A DNA stretch of 64,000 nucleotides from Dipteris shenzhenensis (Eukaryota > Polypodiophyta > Polypodiopsida > Gleicheniales). The stretch's first letter is position 1. The number at the start of each line of letters is the position of its first letter. The translations under genes were made by a program, and so were the position numbers. Below are positions 40,720 to 51,649 of this stretch, piece after piece. The notes beneath the pieces were generated by a model. It was not told the origin of the DNA. It saw only the letters and a program-made list of their open reading frames with translations, and ran no database searches. The stretch lies in the NCBI GenBank assembly GCA_047967505.1, contig CM106540.1; one strand, written 5' to 3'.

Positions 40720-41115
40720 ATATGTGCCTAGGACATTGAAAGTCCTATCAAAAACACTAAAAATAACTCTTCCTCACGATCTGCAAATGCAGTTCATGAG
40801 ATGAAGTCATGGAACACAGTTCTAACTGAATCCATGGAAAATAGCAGTTGATGGAGGGAGTAACTTTTGAGGATGGGAGTTTGTATGGCTCTCTAAATGT
40901 GAAAGTGAGAATGTGATGTAAAAAGGGCTCTTACCCCTTAATATATATCAAAACACTAAAAATTAAAAATGATCATAAAATCTCCAAATTTTTTGAAAAA
41001 CATTTACCTTGAACTGAAAGGAGAAAACATTAAAAGAAATAACATTTTAATTTAATTGTCCATCATCTTTTGAAGCAATAACTAGGATTTGATAGACAAA
41101 AAATTAAATGCTACA

Positions 41116-41343
41116 CTAGTCAAACACATTATTAGTAATCTTCAAAGTTGCAGGAGGAATGAAATTGGCACTATGCATGCACTTCTCCACACGGCGGCTG
41201 ATCTTACCACCATTTAAGGTAAAGTAGAAGGACTCTGACATGCCATCCTCCATGACCAATAGGTGTTCTCGCACATCATTTAGAGTCCATTGCGATGTGA
41301 CATTCACATTCTTGACATCTCCCTCTTCGAAGCCACCGGCCAT
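41116..41343 (-). CDS. Small ORF of the TIR element (75 aa)
   Basis: Minus-strand frame beginning MAGGFEEGDVKNVNVTSQWT, ending LKITNNVFD. Contains MEDGMSESFYFTLNGGKISR. Start ATG 41343; the stretch upstream (gtacaggcgctggaag) could be a splice acceptor, so it may be an internal exon. No family recognised. Confidence 0.4.
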   Translation of the reverse strand: MAGGFEEGDVKNVNVTSQWTLNDVREHLLVMEDGMSESFYFTLNGGKISRRVEKCMHSANFIPPATLKITNNVFD

Positions 41344-41365
41344 TTGTTTTCTTCCAGCGCCTGTA

Positions 41366-41959
41366 CTAAAAAATTAAATACAACATTTGGCGTGACAAAT
41401 GGTATCTAATAACCACATTGTCTTTACATGCCTGACATTGAAACACATCACCTTTTTGGTCGCCTGACTTGGTTCCCCAATCCATCCCAAGTAAATCTTC
41501 AAGAGCATTTTCATCTACACGCTTGCAGGACCACACAGTTTTTATTCTATGCATATGTATATTTTGAAATAAAGAAGCAAAAATGTGCAAAGGCATAAAC
41601 CAAGATAACCTTGCCCATTTGGATCCAAATGTAAACTTCATGGCCATGCCCACATCCTTTGCAATCTTGTCCTTGTACAATTGCAATGTCCTCGAGTCCA
41701 TATTGCTGCAATCCATGTCTTGAAGTTGTGGTGGTGCAATGGTTTGCAGACGGCCATAGCTTGATGATGTCGTTGGAGTGATGTATGTTGCATTATACCA
41801 ATACACATTCTTCATTCGCAAGGAGGCCAACTTCTCCCCAGCATGCATTTGCTTACCTAAATCCTCATGAATCGTAGTGAACTTGCCTATGAATGATTCA
41901 ATTGGTTCCCACACGTCGAGATCCGAAGGGAAAACATTTGCCACCATGAATAAGAGCTC
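41366..41959 (-). CDS. ORF of the TIR element, zinc-binding-like end (about 194 aa)
   Basis: Minus-strand frame with MVANVFPSDLDVWEPIESFI at its start and FQCQACKDNVVIRYHLSRQM at its end (CxxC pair only). The middle reads KDVGMAMKFTFGSKWARLSW. A possible acceptor (tttctaagag) precedes it at about 41960, so it could be the next exon of the upstream ORF at 41898-42350, which overlaps in another frame. Family unknown. Confidence 0.45.
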   Translation of the reverse strand, partial: ELLFMVANVFPSDLDVWEPIESFIGKFTTIHEDLGKQMHAGEKLASLRMKNVYWYNATYITPTTSSSYGRLQTIAPPQLQDMDCSNMDSRTLQLYKDKIAKDVGMAMKFTFGSKWARLSWFMPLHIFASLFQNIHMHRIKTVWSCKRVDENALEDLLGMDWGTKSGDQKGDVFQCQACKDNVVIRYHLSRQMLYLIF

Positions 41960-42350
41960 TTAGAAACCAAACACAAAATTTCCAAATGGACTCATTACAC
42001 TTATAGGAGAAAAAGGTACATAGATAGAAAGGCTCATAGTGTGATGGTATCCTAGATTGATTGAATGATGGAGGAAGCCGCATATCTTTTCCCACGTAAA
42101 CATGTTGCACTTTTGCGAGCCATCCTTTCTTCCCAAACTTGAACTTCAAGATGCGCCCCTTCCACTCATGCAAGATGTCACCTCTCTTGCTCTTGGGAAG
42201 CTTATGTGCACCTTTGGCCGATCCTTTCATCACTATCCAGTCATTTAAGATGTAGGTGCAAGGGATCCACTCATCCAATGCATTTTTGGTGTTGTGAAAG
42301 ACACAACAAGTCACAGCATTGCATGGTCTTGTAGCCTTTCTCCTCACCAT
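41898..42350 (-). CDS. Basic Cys/Lys-rich ORF, 5' exon of minus-strand gene of TIR element
   Basis: Likely start MVRRKATRPCNAVTCCVFHN at 42350. Continues WIPCTYILNDWIVMKGSAKG, KLPKSKRGDILHEWKGRILK and FKFGKKGWLAKVQHVYVG; basic and globular, possibly nucleic-acid binding (inference). The longer frame to 42740 is only Leu/Cys/Pro repeats from the low-complexity tract and is not a credible start. The last 30 codons overlap the next ORF in another frame, so an intron donor probably lies before 41990. Confidence 0.45.
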   Translation of the reverse strand: MVRRKATRPCNAVTCCVFHNTKNALDEWIPCTYILNDWIVMKGSAKGAHKLPKSKRGDILHEWKGRILKFKFGKKGWLAKVQHVYVGKDMRLPPSFNQSRIPSHYEPFYLCTFFSYKCNESIWKFCVWFLRALIHGGKCFPFGSRRVGTN

Positions 42351-42384
42351 GCTTGCAGAGGTTGCAACAGCAAGAATGGGACTC

Positions 42385-42720
42385 TTACACAAGGCAATGC
42401 AGCTCCAACAGAGGCACAAAAGAGGGAGAAGGAGAGGGACAGAGCAGCAACAATAGAGGCACATGAGAGGGAGAAGGAGAGGGATAGAGCAGCTCCAACA
42501 AAGGCACAAAAGAGAAAGAAGGAGAGGGACAGAGCAGCAGCAACATAGGCACAGGAGAGGGAAAAGGAGAGGGATAGAGCAACAGCAACAGAGGCACAGG
42601 AGAGGGACAGAGTAGCTCCAACAGAGGCACAGGAGAGGGAGAGGGGAGAGAGAGAGAGAGAGGAGCTGCAAAAAGCAGGCCAGAGTAGGAGGGAGCAGAG
42701 AAGGAGGGGGAAGAGGGAAA
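42385..42720. repeat. GA-rich tandem repeats (about 57-bp unit), right subterminal region
   Basis: About five copies of a unit with gagagggacagagcagcaac and gaggcacaaaagaggg. On the plus strand one frame reads REKERDRAA repeats, on the minus strand PLLLPLLCLCW repeats; both are consequences of composition. Mirror position of the pyrimidine tract at 33.9-34.3 kb. Confidence 0.85.
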
Positions 42721-43082
42721 ATGCGTGGGATTTGGTTCAAATCTGAGTGATTTGGCAGGCTGGACCAGAACAGTGGGGGGTAGAGGCCCTAGAAAGAGGG
42801 AGGGGAGAAGAAAAATTCACCAGACGGGCCCTACCATCCCATTGAAGGCAGTTTTGGGCTCATGTGGGGGAGGTGCGCGTGGTAGGAGGGTCAAACATGG
42901 GTTAAGAGGGGGGGGATGGTTTGGGTAGTCCCTAGTGTAAGGGAGCAACCAATAGGGGCTCTCTACAGGCCTGCCCACCCTCCACCTCAACATACCATTA
43001 CCCCACACCTTCTAGCACTCTCATTGGTACACCTCAAATCACTCTCTAATCTCTTGAAATTAGGAAACACTAATTGGAGGCC

Positions 43083-43110
43083 CTTTTGAGACCCCAATTC
43101 TCCCCTAATG
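43083..43110 (-). repeat. Right terminal inverted repeat
   Basis: cttttgagaccccaattctc followed by ccctaatg: exact inverse of the left end at 33798-33825. Confidence 0.9.
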
Positions 43111-45098
43111 CAAGGTCACATGCTAGAGTATATAATCATGGATAAAAAAATCCTAATGAAATTTCTCCTTTTGTTAGGGTCTTGATCATAGAAGCTTTGC
43201 GAGATTGAACTCTAAAATGCCCAATTTGATATTGCAATTGCTATATATATTGTTCTAGATCAGCAGTAAGCCTTTTTTGTGATTCTTCATTACATAAATC
43301 ATTGCAATCGATCGGAAGATATCTTGAAAATTTTGTGATGTCATATTATTCCATGTGCACGATGTTTTTGAATGCATCACATGAGAATATGAAGAAGTAG
43401 GTGAAGTGATCCATCATTGATGTTTTGGCCTTAATTGACATAAATGTTGCTTGTTTTCCTCTCACTTATATGATGATTGTCTCCTTAAAGGAGAAGACAT
43501 CTATAATTCCTATTATAAAAATAGGTCAAATTACATCTAGGACAACACATAGCAAACTTGCTAATGGAAAAATTTGAGAAGGTGGTACCTAAAATGTTTT
43601 TCAAGTCATCAATATGGACAATACAAAGAATTATGGATGTGATATTGCTATTATAAAAAAAACATATAAGAACTTTTCTTTGGTGTATGAAATGTCGAAC
43701 ATGGATTAACCTTGTCTTAGAAGATTAGTATTAAGAAGCTAGATACATGGTCAATGTTTGTTTGGGTGTTGGGTGTAGCCATCTTTAGTGAGTTTCGGGC
43801 CATTTTTGGTATATAGGTATATCGCTTGATCTATAACTTATGCATTGTTCAACAAAATTCGACAAACTTTGTCTTCAAGTTGTAGTACACATTCCAATCT
43901 TGAACATAAAACCGAAAACATATGAAATAAATATTTGGAACAAGATTATTTAAGCATTACAAGTACTATGTTGCAGGTGAAGTATGCATCTTGAAGAGTA
44001 TAGGATATAACAATTAATTCAAAAATATCAAAATTTTGTGAACTGCACATATATGCAACCAAATAATCATTCAAAACAACACTATGTGAGCTTCTCTTTA
44101 ACCCAAGGACATACCTCATTGAGGACCTTAGGTATAATTTAAGGGACCTCTAAATTTTTCAACACCTATTCGAGGGCATGCTCCATAATTTTTTCTTGAT
44201 TTGTTGAAAACCAAAACGGATTAAAAATTTGGAATCCATACCAGTGGGACTATTGCATGAAAATCTTAAAATACTTAATGATATTGGTGTCTAAATTCAC
44301 CCTAGAATGGAACAATTTGAAAATGTGCAATTCGTGCATGTGCAAAGATCTTTAATAAATTCAAGAATCAATACTATTTATAATTTTGTATTGGTTCTTT
44401 TTCCATGCACTTGCTTGCTATATGGTTCATAAGCATGTAAAAGTTCATTGCATTTCATAATATACAACATCAAACCGGATAGCATGTCCTTTGGCCTATT
44501 TGTATTTTGAAGCAATTTGGGTCACATTGCAGTTGCTTAAGAGAAACCGGTATATCCAACTTTGCTGATGTGTATTGTCAGAGGGAGAAAATCATGACAA
44601 TTGAATATTTTGGTACCCCGCGTACTTTCAAAAAATTTCATCTTCCTCCCAACAAATCTTCAAACATTAAAGTGCATCCTTGTCTTGCCACCCTACAAAG
44701 TGCATTCTCCTCCTATGACCTTGCAACCTATCCTGTGTAAAGGTAGCTCAATGTGACTTCGTTCTTTTGGTTTGGCATTATCTTCTTTACTTGGGTAAGT
44801 CATCTTCTATTCTTTGCTTGCCTCGCAAGCTAGTTAGTCTCTGTTCTGGTAGTGGTTCCTTGATCATCTCCATGGCATCAATGGCAAGATGCAACTTCTC
44901 ATGGCTTGCAAGAGAGCCAAATAGAGGCTACGAGATAGGAAAGCTAAAAAGCTTGGTTCAGACACAAGGAACAGATTGCGGGGTGAGGAAAGAAATAGCA
45001 TGTTATTAAAATAAAAATGGAAGGCAGTTTTACAACATTTATCGAGGGAGGAACAATGAGAAGAAAGACCACTCCTGCATAGCAATAGAAAGAAGCAG
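43111..45098. other. Unassigned AT-rich stretch
   Basis: No family recognised. A 77-codon plus frame at 44507-44740 (NFADVYCQREKIMTIEYFGT) has protein-like composition but no motif. Other frames are short. Confidence 0.4.
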
Positions 45099-45497
45099 TT
45101 GCAAATACACACATTTGATCATTCCCATCCGAGTGAAGAACACGAGCTGTGGTCTCACAGAGCATTTGAGGCAGAAACATCAGGCCATTCAAGTGAATTT
45201 CAGTCTCGATTCTTCACAAGCTTTATCTTGCATCTTAAAATTCAAAGAGTGACAACCCTACCAATACCTCGGGAGATGCACGCCCAAGAGAAGATGCTCT
45301 CTAACATGAGATATGGCTTACAGAAAGTGAAAGAGATGAACAGCTTAGATCAGCTAGCTACAAAGAGGATGTCATTAGCTATGTTGTTGTCCTCTAAAAC
45401 AAAAGAGAAATGGCTTAGGCACACAATGTCAAAGATGTTGCCAATCAGAAGGACCAACATGGCTCTAATGGTTGGATATGGAGAGGAAGAAATGTAG
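45099..45497 (+). CDS. Unrecognised 132-codon ORF
   Basis: Open frame with mixed composition (EEHELWSHRAFEAETSGHSS, KVKEMNSLDQLATKRMSLAM). The start codon of the computed frame at 45099 is not ATG (ttg); the first real ATG in frame is further on (MHAQEKMLSNMRYGL). No family recognised; could be chance or retroelement debris. Confidence 0.2.
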   Translation: MQIHTFDHSHPSEEHELWSHRAFEAETSGHSSEFQSRFFTSFILHLKIQRVTTLPIPREMHAQEKMLSNMRYGLQKVKEMNSLDQLATKRMSLAMLLSSKTKEKWLRHTMSKMLPIRRTNMALMVGYGEEEM

Positions 45498-45714
45498 GAT
45501 TATCCCGATCGAGAAGTCTTTGGGCTTCAACAGAATGCAAGAACGGAGAGAGAGCCTAAGTGCAAAAGTAATTGATTGAGTGACAACATTTTGGCATGAG
45601 AGTACGAGAGTTTCTCCAACTAAGAATGACATTTGTAAAAAGTAGACGAGACACAAGCAATGGAATGAGCACATCATACACATGCTTGATACAATGCAGG
45701 TTAATGGTTTTTTG

Positions 45715-46488
45715 TGAATAAGTTTTGAAATACTTTAATTGTTTAACTTAATTTCTAAGCAGGGCTATGGATTGGGACTTAATGTGATTGTCCCAAACCA
45801 GCCCGGTGGTTGGAACATCATGCAATATATCACCTTGTTGGTTTAAGTCATCAAACACCAGTTATAGAATAGTTTAATTGCTTAACTTCATTTATAAACT
45901 GGGCCGTGGCTTGGACTTAATTTGATTGTCTTAAATCATCCCAATGGTTGGAAATAATGCAATATATCACCATACTGGTTTAGGTCAAACACCCGTTATG
46001 TGATTGTCCTTAATCAGCATGATTGAACAATAATATATTTCACCACCTCGGTGGTTAACCGTCTATGAGTGAGTTTTGAGATAGTTTAGTTGTTTAATTT
46101 CTAAACTGTATTGATGTGGACTTAATTTGATTGTCACAATCTAGTGCTATGTTTTCTAGTAGTTAAATACTAGTTAAGTTTTATTTTTGGGTTGGTTCGG
46201 ATCATATACCAGTTAATTTCTAAACCAGGCTGACTTGGACTTAATGTGATTGTCTTAAACCAACTCGATGGTTGGAACATCATGGAAATATCACCGAGCT
46301 GACTTGGGTTAAACAGGAGTTATGTGATTGTCCTAAATCAGCATGGTTGAAAAAAACAAAAATAATTGATGACTAATCTAGTGGTTGGATGAAATTGATA
46401 TATTTGGTAGTAGTTATGTTATTTAAGTTTGATTTTTGGGCTAGTTCAAGTTATATACCACTAATTGGGATGGCTTGGACTTATGGGA
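45715..46488 (+). repeat. Degenerate array with GGTGGTTGGAACATCATG core
   Basis: About five diverged units of 130-150 bp with recurring blocks taatttctaa, gacttaatgtgattgtc, cggtggttggaacatcatg, caatatatcacc and accagttat. No coding. The GGTGGTTGG core resembles that in the 27-28 kb arrays. Confidence 0.7.
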
Positions 46489-46734
46489 TCGATGTTTGCT
46501 TGGGTGTAACAATCGCAGAACTATTTTTAGGGCCGTGACATGATGCGACATGTTGGTGGGTGAGATTTTGAATTTTGCGCCGACCTACTCTCGCTGAAAG
46601 TGTTTTTGCATCTTGATTACCGCACTGGCATAATAATAAGACAATATTATCATTTTCAATAGCATAGAGCTCGACACATGGCAGTATATGCATTTACTCA
46701 TGAGCACAGAGATTGTTGCTCTGCCTCAACTACA

Positions 46735-46970
46735 TTAAATAGCTTTTGCCTTGCCATCTATCATTGCACAACTTCGCCATCTATCACTCTGCAACACAAT
46801 CTTTTGTTGCGCTGACTACCGTGCTAGTTTGAGCACAACCACGTTGGCCTAACTACAGCACAAAACTTTTGCCTTGCCACCTGTCATTGCGCAGCTTTGC
46901 CATCTATCGCTGTAGAACACAATCTTTTATTGCACTGACCACCGTGTTGGTTCGAGCAATGTTGTTGGCA
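46735..46970 (+). repeat. Two-copy repeat, about 125 bp
   Basis: Copies around 46741-46850 and 46866-46965 share cttttgccttgcca, tgccatctatc, aacacaatcttttgttgc-type and accgtgttggttcgagca blocks. Confidence 0.75.
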
Positions 46971-47149
46971 TGGAGTGACCACCATGTTGGTATGAAGACC
47001 ACCGTGGCATGTGAATCTCTAAAGGGGACCCCTCAAGGTCTTTATCCGCAACCACTATGTTGGATGTTGGAGTTATTTTAGTTCTAAACCAAGGAAAATA
47101 GTCTTATTTTAGTTTCAAGCTAAGGAAAATGTAGACATTTGCAATTTAT

Positions 47150-47365
47150 GATAGTTTCCTTGCAACCACCACGTTGGTTATAGGAGTTATTATAGTTCTA
47201 AACCACCACATTGGTTATTGGAGTTATTATAGTCATAAACCACCGCATTGGTTATTAGAGTTATTATAGTTCTAAACCGAGGAGAATATACTAGACTATT
47301 TTGAAGTTTCCTTGCAACCACCATGCTGGTTATTGGAGTTATTATAGTTCTAAACCAAGGAAATT
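47150..47365 (+). repeat. Tandem repeat, about 50-bp unit, 4-5 copies
   Basis: Unit: accaccacgttggttattgg then agttattatagttctaaacc. Copies from 47165, 47205, 47249 and 47318, plus a diverged one near 47050. Confidence 0.85.
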
Positions 47366-48686
47366 TTGCTCCTATTTTGAAGCTATTTTAGTCCTACTAG
47401 TCCTTGTGCAATAATTTTTGTTAGCTCTTGGAGCTATTTTAGGGAAAATCTAGTCCTATTTTACGGCTATTTTAGTCCTTTTGCAAAAATTACTTGTGCA
47501 GCAATCACACCAGTTGTAGTAAATCCTAAATGAGGGCATTTGTGAACCATTTTCACTATAGTAATAATAATTTCTTGTGCAACGATCCATATGGTTATAG
47601 TAAAATGTAAATGAGGGCAACAATATACCATTTGTGCTTCTTTAGAGCCACTTTCACTACCAAAGTAACAACAACAATAGTTTTGGTGATAATGGTACTA
47701 CATTGAAATTGAAACAAAAGACATTACATGTGATAGTTTTTACGATAATAGTATTACATCGAATTTGAAACAAAATAAATTACATCCGAAGCAAACATTG
47801 AACAAAATAAATTACATTCAAAGATGCTAGCACTTTGTCTTTCTAACACTTCTTTAAACACTTTTAGCACTTGTCAACACCACCACTGTGGCAGGACCTG
47901 GTGTTATTTTTTGCCCTTGTTAGCACTTTCTTACACTTTTGACCTGGTGTCTCATATGCAGGGGATAATATGAGCACCTCGTAGTACTATTGTAGTTAGT
48001 ACTTTCTTACAATTTTGATCGAAAACTCCTCATATGTAGGGGATAATATGAGCACCTCGTAATTGAACATAACCTTATGGGAGAGAGAACTCAACTTGGC
48101 CATGAGCTCAATCGAGCACAACATGCGACAGCGAATAGGGAACTCAATTTGGTGGTGAGCTCCAGCACATTGATGCTACTCTCAGTGTGTTAGAGCTGAT
48201 CACCAAGTTGAGTGAAACTCCTTCCCCAGTGCCGAGGGTTGTGCTCAATTACGAGAGGCTCATCACCAAGTTGAGTTCTCTCCCAGTGCCTGACAGAACA
48301 ACGACGACTCGTTTCCCTTGGCTCCCCATCTTGCAACTCCCTTGGTCATGGCTATGGCTGGTGGAGTGTTGTAGAATGGAGAGCCAAGACAAACAAAGGA
48401 TCTTATTACTTGGGCAGCATTATGAAGGGGGGGCATTGAGGTTGCAGCAAAACTTTCATCACAGGGGTGGAAGGGGGCTTGGAGAGAGCATGGAAGGGGC
48501 ACTAGAAGACGCGGGCCTCTTTCTGACACTGTCTTTTGACTGTTTCGCAGGTGCGGGCACGAAGATCGTTGGTACGGTTGGTGAGCGGAGAAGGTGTTAG
48601 TGTGAATGTCAAAATAGCCATGGGTATGGTCATCGGTATATGTGTCGATATAGCGGTTGGTATATATCATTCAAGAGGCTCTTTCA
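47366..48686. other. Unassigned stretch with one 137-codon ORF
   Basis: The ORF at 48187-48600 (plus) has no motif and overlaps an equally long minus frame (48263-48670), so coding is doubtful. Its computed start is gtg/ttg-type rather than ATG. The block atcaccaagttgagt is repeated at 48200 and 48262. Short repeats (catatgcaggggataatatg) at 47953 and 48032. Confidence 0.35.
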
Positions 48687-48879
48687 AATAGAGAGACTAC
48701 AAGATGATCATGCTCTCTAACTAACCAAGCTCGAACAAGGTCACCAAGAAGATGTATGCACATACCTAGGCAAGATGAAATGATTAGTTGCCAAATGTGA
48801 CCCATGCCTTGATGCTAAGACCTCACGTCCTGGTTCATTGCATGCCTACGGAAGAAAATCTACAAAGACATGAAAAAGA

Positions 48880-49910
48880 TTAGCAGTTACGAAACATTCA
48901 GTGCTACTCATGCAGCAGCCATTAACATCGAGGATGGCATGACCGACTCTGACACTAGAAGTGATGATGGAAGCTCTAAAAAGTAAAAATCCAAGTCCAT
49001 TGCCAAAACATCTAATGAAGATTGCCTAGAGGCCATGACCATGAAGCTACAAGAAGAAATGATCAGGCCATGGAACAAAAGTTTCACGTCTTAGCCACCA
49101 CCTCAGACTTATCCATAGCGAGAAAACGTATGGTCACACTGCATGGCCAATCATACAGCAAATGAATGCTCAGTCCTAAGAGCTAGGATTGTTGCACAAG
49201 TAAATCCACCGCCAAGATTGTGGTGCCATATTTGTGTAGTTGGTGGCCATGATGAAAATAGTTGCATCTTCAACATGCACAACAACTTGCCTCAACCTCA
49301 ACAATATCAACTGGCACCCATACTAGTGTACAGGGAACCGGCACTTGCACAAGGACCCCCAGCTTCGAGGCTAAATCCTGTTCCCGTTCGGACACAAGTC
49401 CCGCAATTACTCAAGAATTCAAATCCATGACCATATCCAAGAGTGCCAAATCTAACTCCTTCGACAATTCCAATACAACAACATCAAGCCGAGGAAGTGG
49501 ATTCGCCATTTGAGTATGAAGCCGAGTACCCAATGTACAATGTAGAAGGTGCAGAAAGTTTAATACCAGTCTATGCAAATCAAGTTCGACCCAACACATA
49601 TCGAGCGCCAATCAAGTGCTACGGTTGTGGAGAGAATCATCGGATCGCAGAGTGCCCTCATCATGGTAGCCCTGCTACTTTCCAACCACTCTGCAGAGAT
49701 TGTGGCATAGGCCATGCCTGTATGGATTTTCCCATGAAAAATAAGGTCCCACAACAAACTGAGGCTAAGCCTAATGTCCCAATTGGCATTATTGGGGTGG
49801 ACCATCAAAGTCTAGGGTCGACAAGTGTAAAATCACAACTTGTGAATGTAATTACACGCCAGCAAAAAGAGGCCACCAAAGATCGTAATATTCCAATTCA
49901 ATCAAGATGA
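48880..49910 (+). pseudogene. Gypsy gag with zinc knuckle region
   Basis: Fragments THAAAINIEDGMTDSD, ECSVLRARIVAQ with WCHICVVGGHDENSC, and in the 155-codon frame 49443-49910 YGCGENHRIAECPHHGSPAT then CRDCGIGHACMDFPMKN. The series CxxC-x(n)-H-x(4)-C resembles retroviral-type zinc knuckles used for RNA packaging (family knowledge). Stops separate the parts. Confidence 0.75.
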
Positions 49911-50299
49911 CTTCTTCAAAAGAAAGCACAAGTGCCTGTAACTTCGCCAAGCAATGAGCATCCAAGCTCATCCACATGAGCTCTCGAGTCTCAAATAAAA
50001 GAAGCTCCATACCCGAACACAAAAGTGGAGAAGGCTTAATTTCAGGCCCTTCAACAATGGGTACAAAAGGAAAAAGCTCAATTTGAGGCTGAGAAGCAAG
50101 CACAAGATCCAATCCCTGACTTAGCCCCACCGAATATTGATACTGTACTTGAGCCTCTGTTCCAACAATAGAACCTGCAACATAATGTACCGCCATGCCA
50201 ACTTGAAGGATCAGCACTCTCTAGCATTCTAAGTTGCCCTGTGTCAATTCCCATTGGAATCCTATTATGGAATTTTCCCAATCTCTAGGAGAGTTTCAA

Positions 50300-50950
50300 A
50301 GGCTGGATTGAACTCGCGAATTCCCCTCCACCTATCGACAACATAGAAGATATCCCTGTGCGGATGGGTGAGATAGATGACATATGCAACGTCACTGTGC
50401 CTTTGATCCACAAGGCATATAATGAAGTCCAAGCGATAGTGGATGGTGGAGCAAGTGTAAATGTCCTATCCAAGGAGCTCTATGATGAATGGGGTCTCCC
50501 ACCAATACAAAAGAATAATTTCAACATACGCCTTGCCAATGATTCACAGGCAAAATCCTTGGGAATAGTGAATGGCGTGTCAACAAAAGTCACAGGACAA
50601 GAGTTCGCTTTTCCCTTCACTTCACAATCTTGGATCTCCCCAAGAAATCCTATCAAATCTTTTTGGGACGTCCTTGGTTTCATGAAGCATCAGTCCTCCA
50701 TGATTGGGGAACTAATAGACTAACAATCCAAAATCACGACACCACAGTCAGAGTAAATGTGGGGATAGGAGCAATAAAACCAATTGTGCCTAGAGCATTG
50801 GATGAAACCTCTTCAATGATGATCTCAAGAAAATTGGCTCCCCTACAACAGCATGCCATAGCGGGCGATACACAAAGCAATGTCAATAATAGGATACAAA
50901 AATTGGCAACCATTGACAACTGCCATTCATTAGACCCCATCTTCTTGTAG
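50300..50950 (+). pseudogene. Gypsy aspartic protease relic
   Basis: Frame 50358-50620 carries AIVDGGASVNVLSKELYDEW (active site written DGG as in many plant Gypsy copies) and RLANDSQAKSLGIVNG. After a frame shift near 50625 it continues KKSYQIFLGRPWFHEASVLH, the 'LGRPWL' block. Processes the gag-pol precursor in living elements. Confidence 0.8.
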
Positions 50951-51649
50951 ATAGATGCTAAGGTCATGCAGGTAGATCCTCCACTCACAGATGAAGAACC
51001 AATCAATCTAGCGGTGCCATTCTTTCTGACTGACCTCGAGTGGAATAATGAACCTAAAGAAGGTACCCATACCAATAATGACTCAAATTTTCCTTGGGAC
51101 CTTGAAACTGAGGCTGGGGATGCTCAATTTGAAGATCAAGTCTTTGACAATGACTTAGCCATTCTGCATGCCCCAATGGCAGTCAAGCTTCCCAAAGTTG
51201 AACCTCCAAAGTTGAATAATAGCAGAAGATCCTGTAAAAAAGTTGAAGGAGGATATCGTCACAAAGCCAAGGCCAAAGCCAAGGCCGCACACTTCAATGA
51301 ATTCGAACGAGTCCAAACTAGGATCATCGAATTGTATCTTGCCGAGATCTTGCCAAGATAGCTCCCTCCAAATCTGAGCCACCTCCTCTTGAATGGTCCT
51401 CTGATGGCCTGGAAGGAGTATGCACAACAAATGAACCCTTACTTGGGAATACCTTGCCAGTGGAAAAGTTACCCCACAGTTCCCAACGTAAGAAGTTTTG
51501 AAAGTACAAGCCACGTGCGGATGAAGCTCGATCAAGAGACTTCAGAAAAAGAAAGTCCCCCAGAGCCTCAAAAATTGGTTAATGATACTATACCACCAAG
51601 TACCCATAGCACATGTCAGGCTAGTTCATCACCATCAAAGGATGATATT

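Larger units (their letters stand above)
33798..43110. mobile_element. 9.3-kb multi-gene DNA transposon with 28-bp terminal inverted repeats
   Basis: Left end 33798-33825 starts cattaggggagaattggggt; right end 43083-43110 is its exact reverse complement over 28 bases. Inside, plus strand: a transposase-like gene with spliceosomal introns, then a histone H3-like gene; minus strand: at least four ORFs of unknown function, two joined by a consensus intron. Subterminal regions are low complexity on both sides (pyrimidine-rich reading inward). A clear target site duplication is not visible (left flank ...gcatttgc, right flank caaggtca), so the exact border may be a base or two off or the flanks have diverged. 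The superfamily is not assigned. Confidence 0.75.

Noticed and set aside
42385-42740. Signal-peptide-like Leu/Cys-rich start of the minus ORF (and a REKERDR helix on plus)
   Set aside because: Both come from a GA-rich tandem repeat; an ATG at 42350 is a better start for the minus-strand ORF.
45715-46488. CRISPR-like appearance of repeated units
   Set aside because: Units are diverged and of unequal length, with no uniform repeat-spacer pattern, in a eukaryotic genome.
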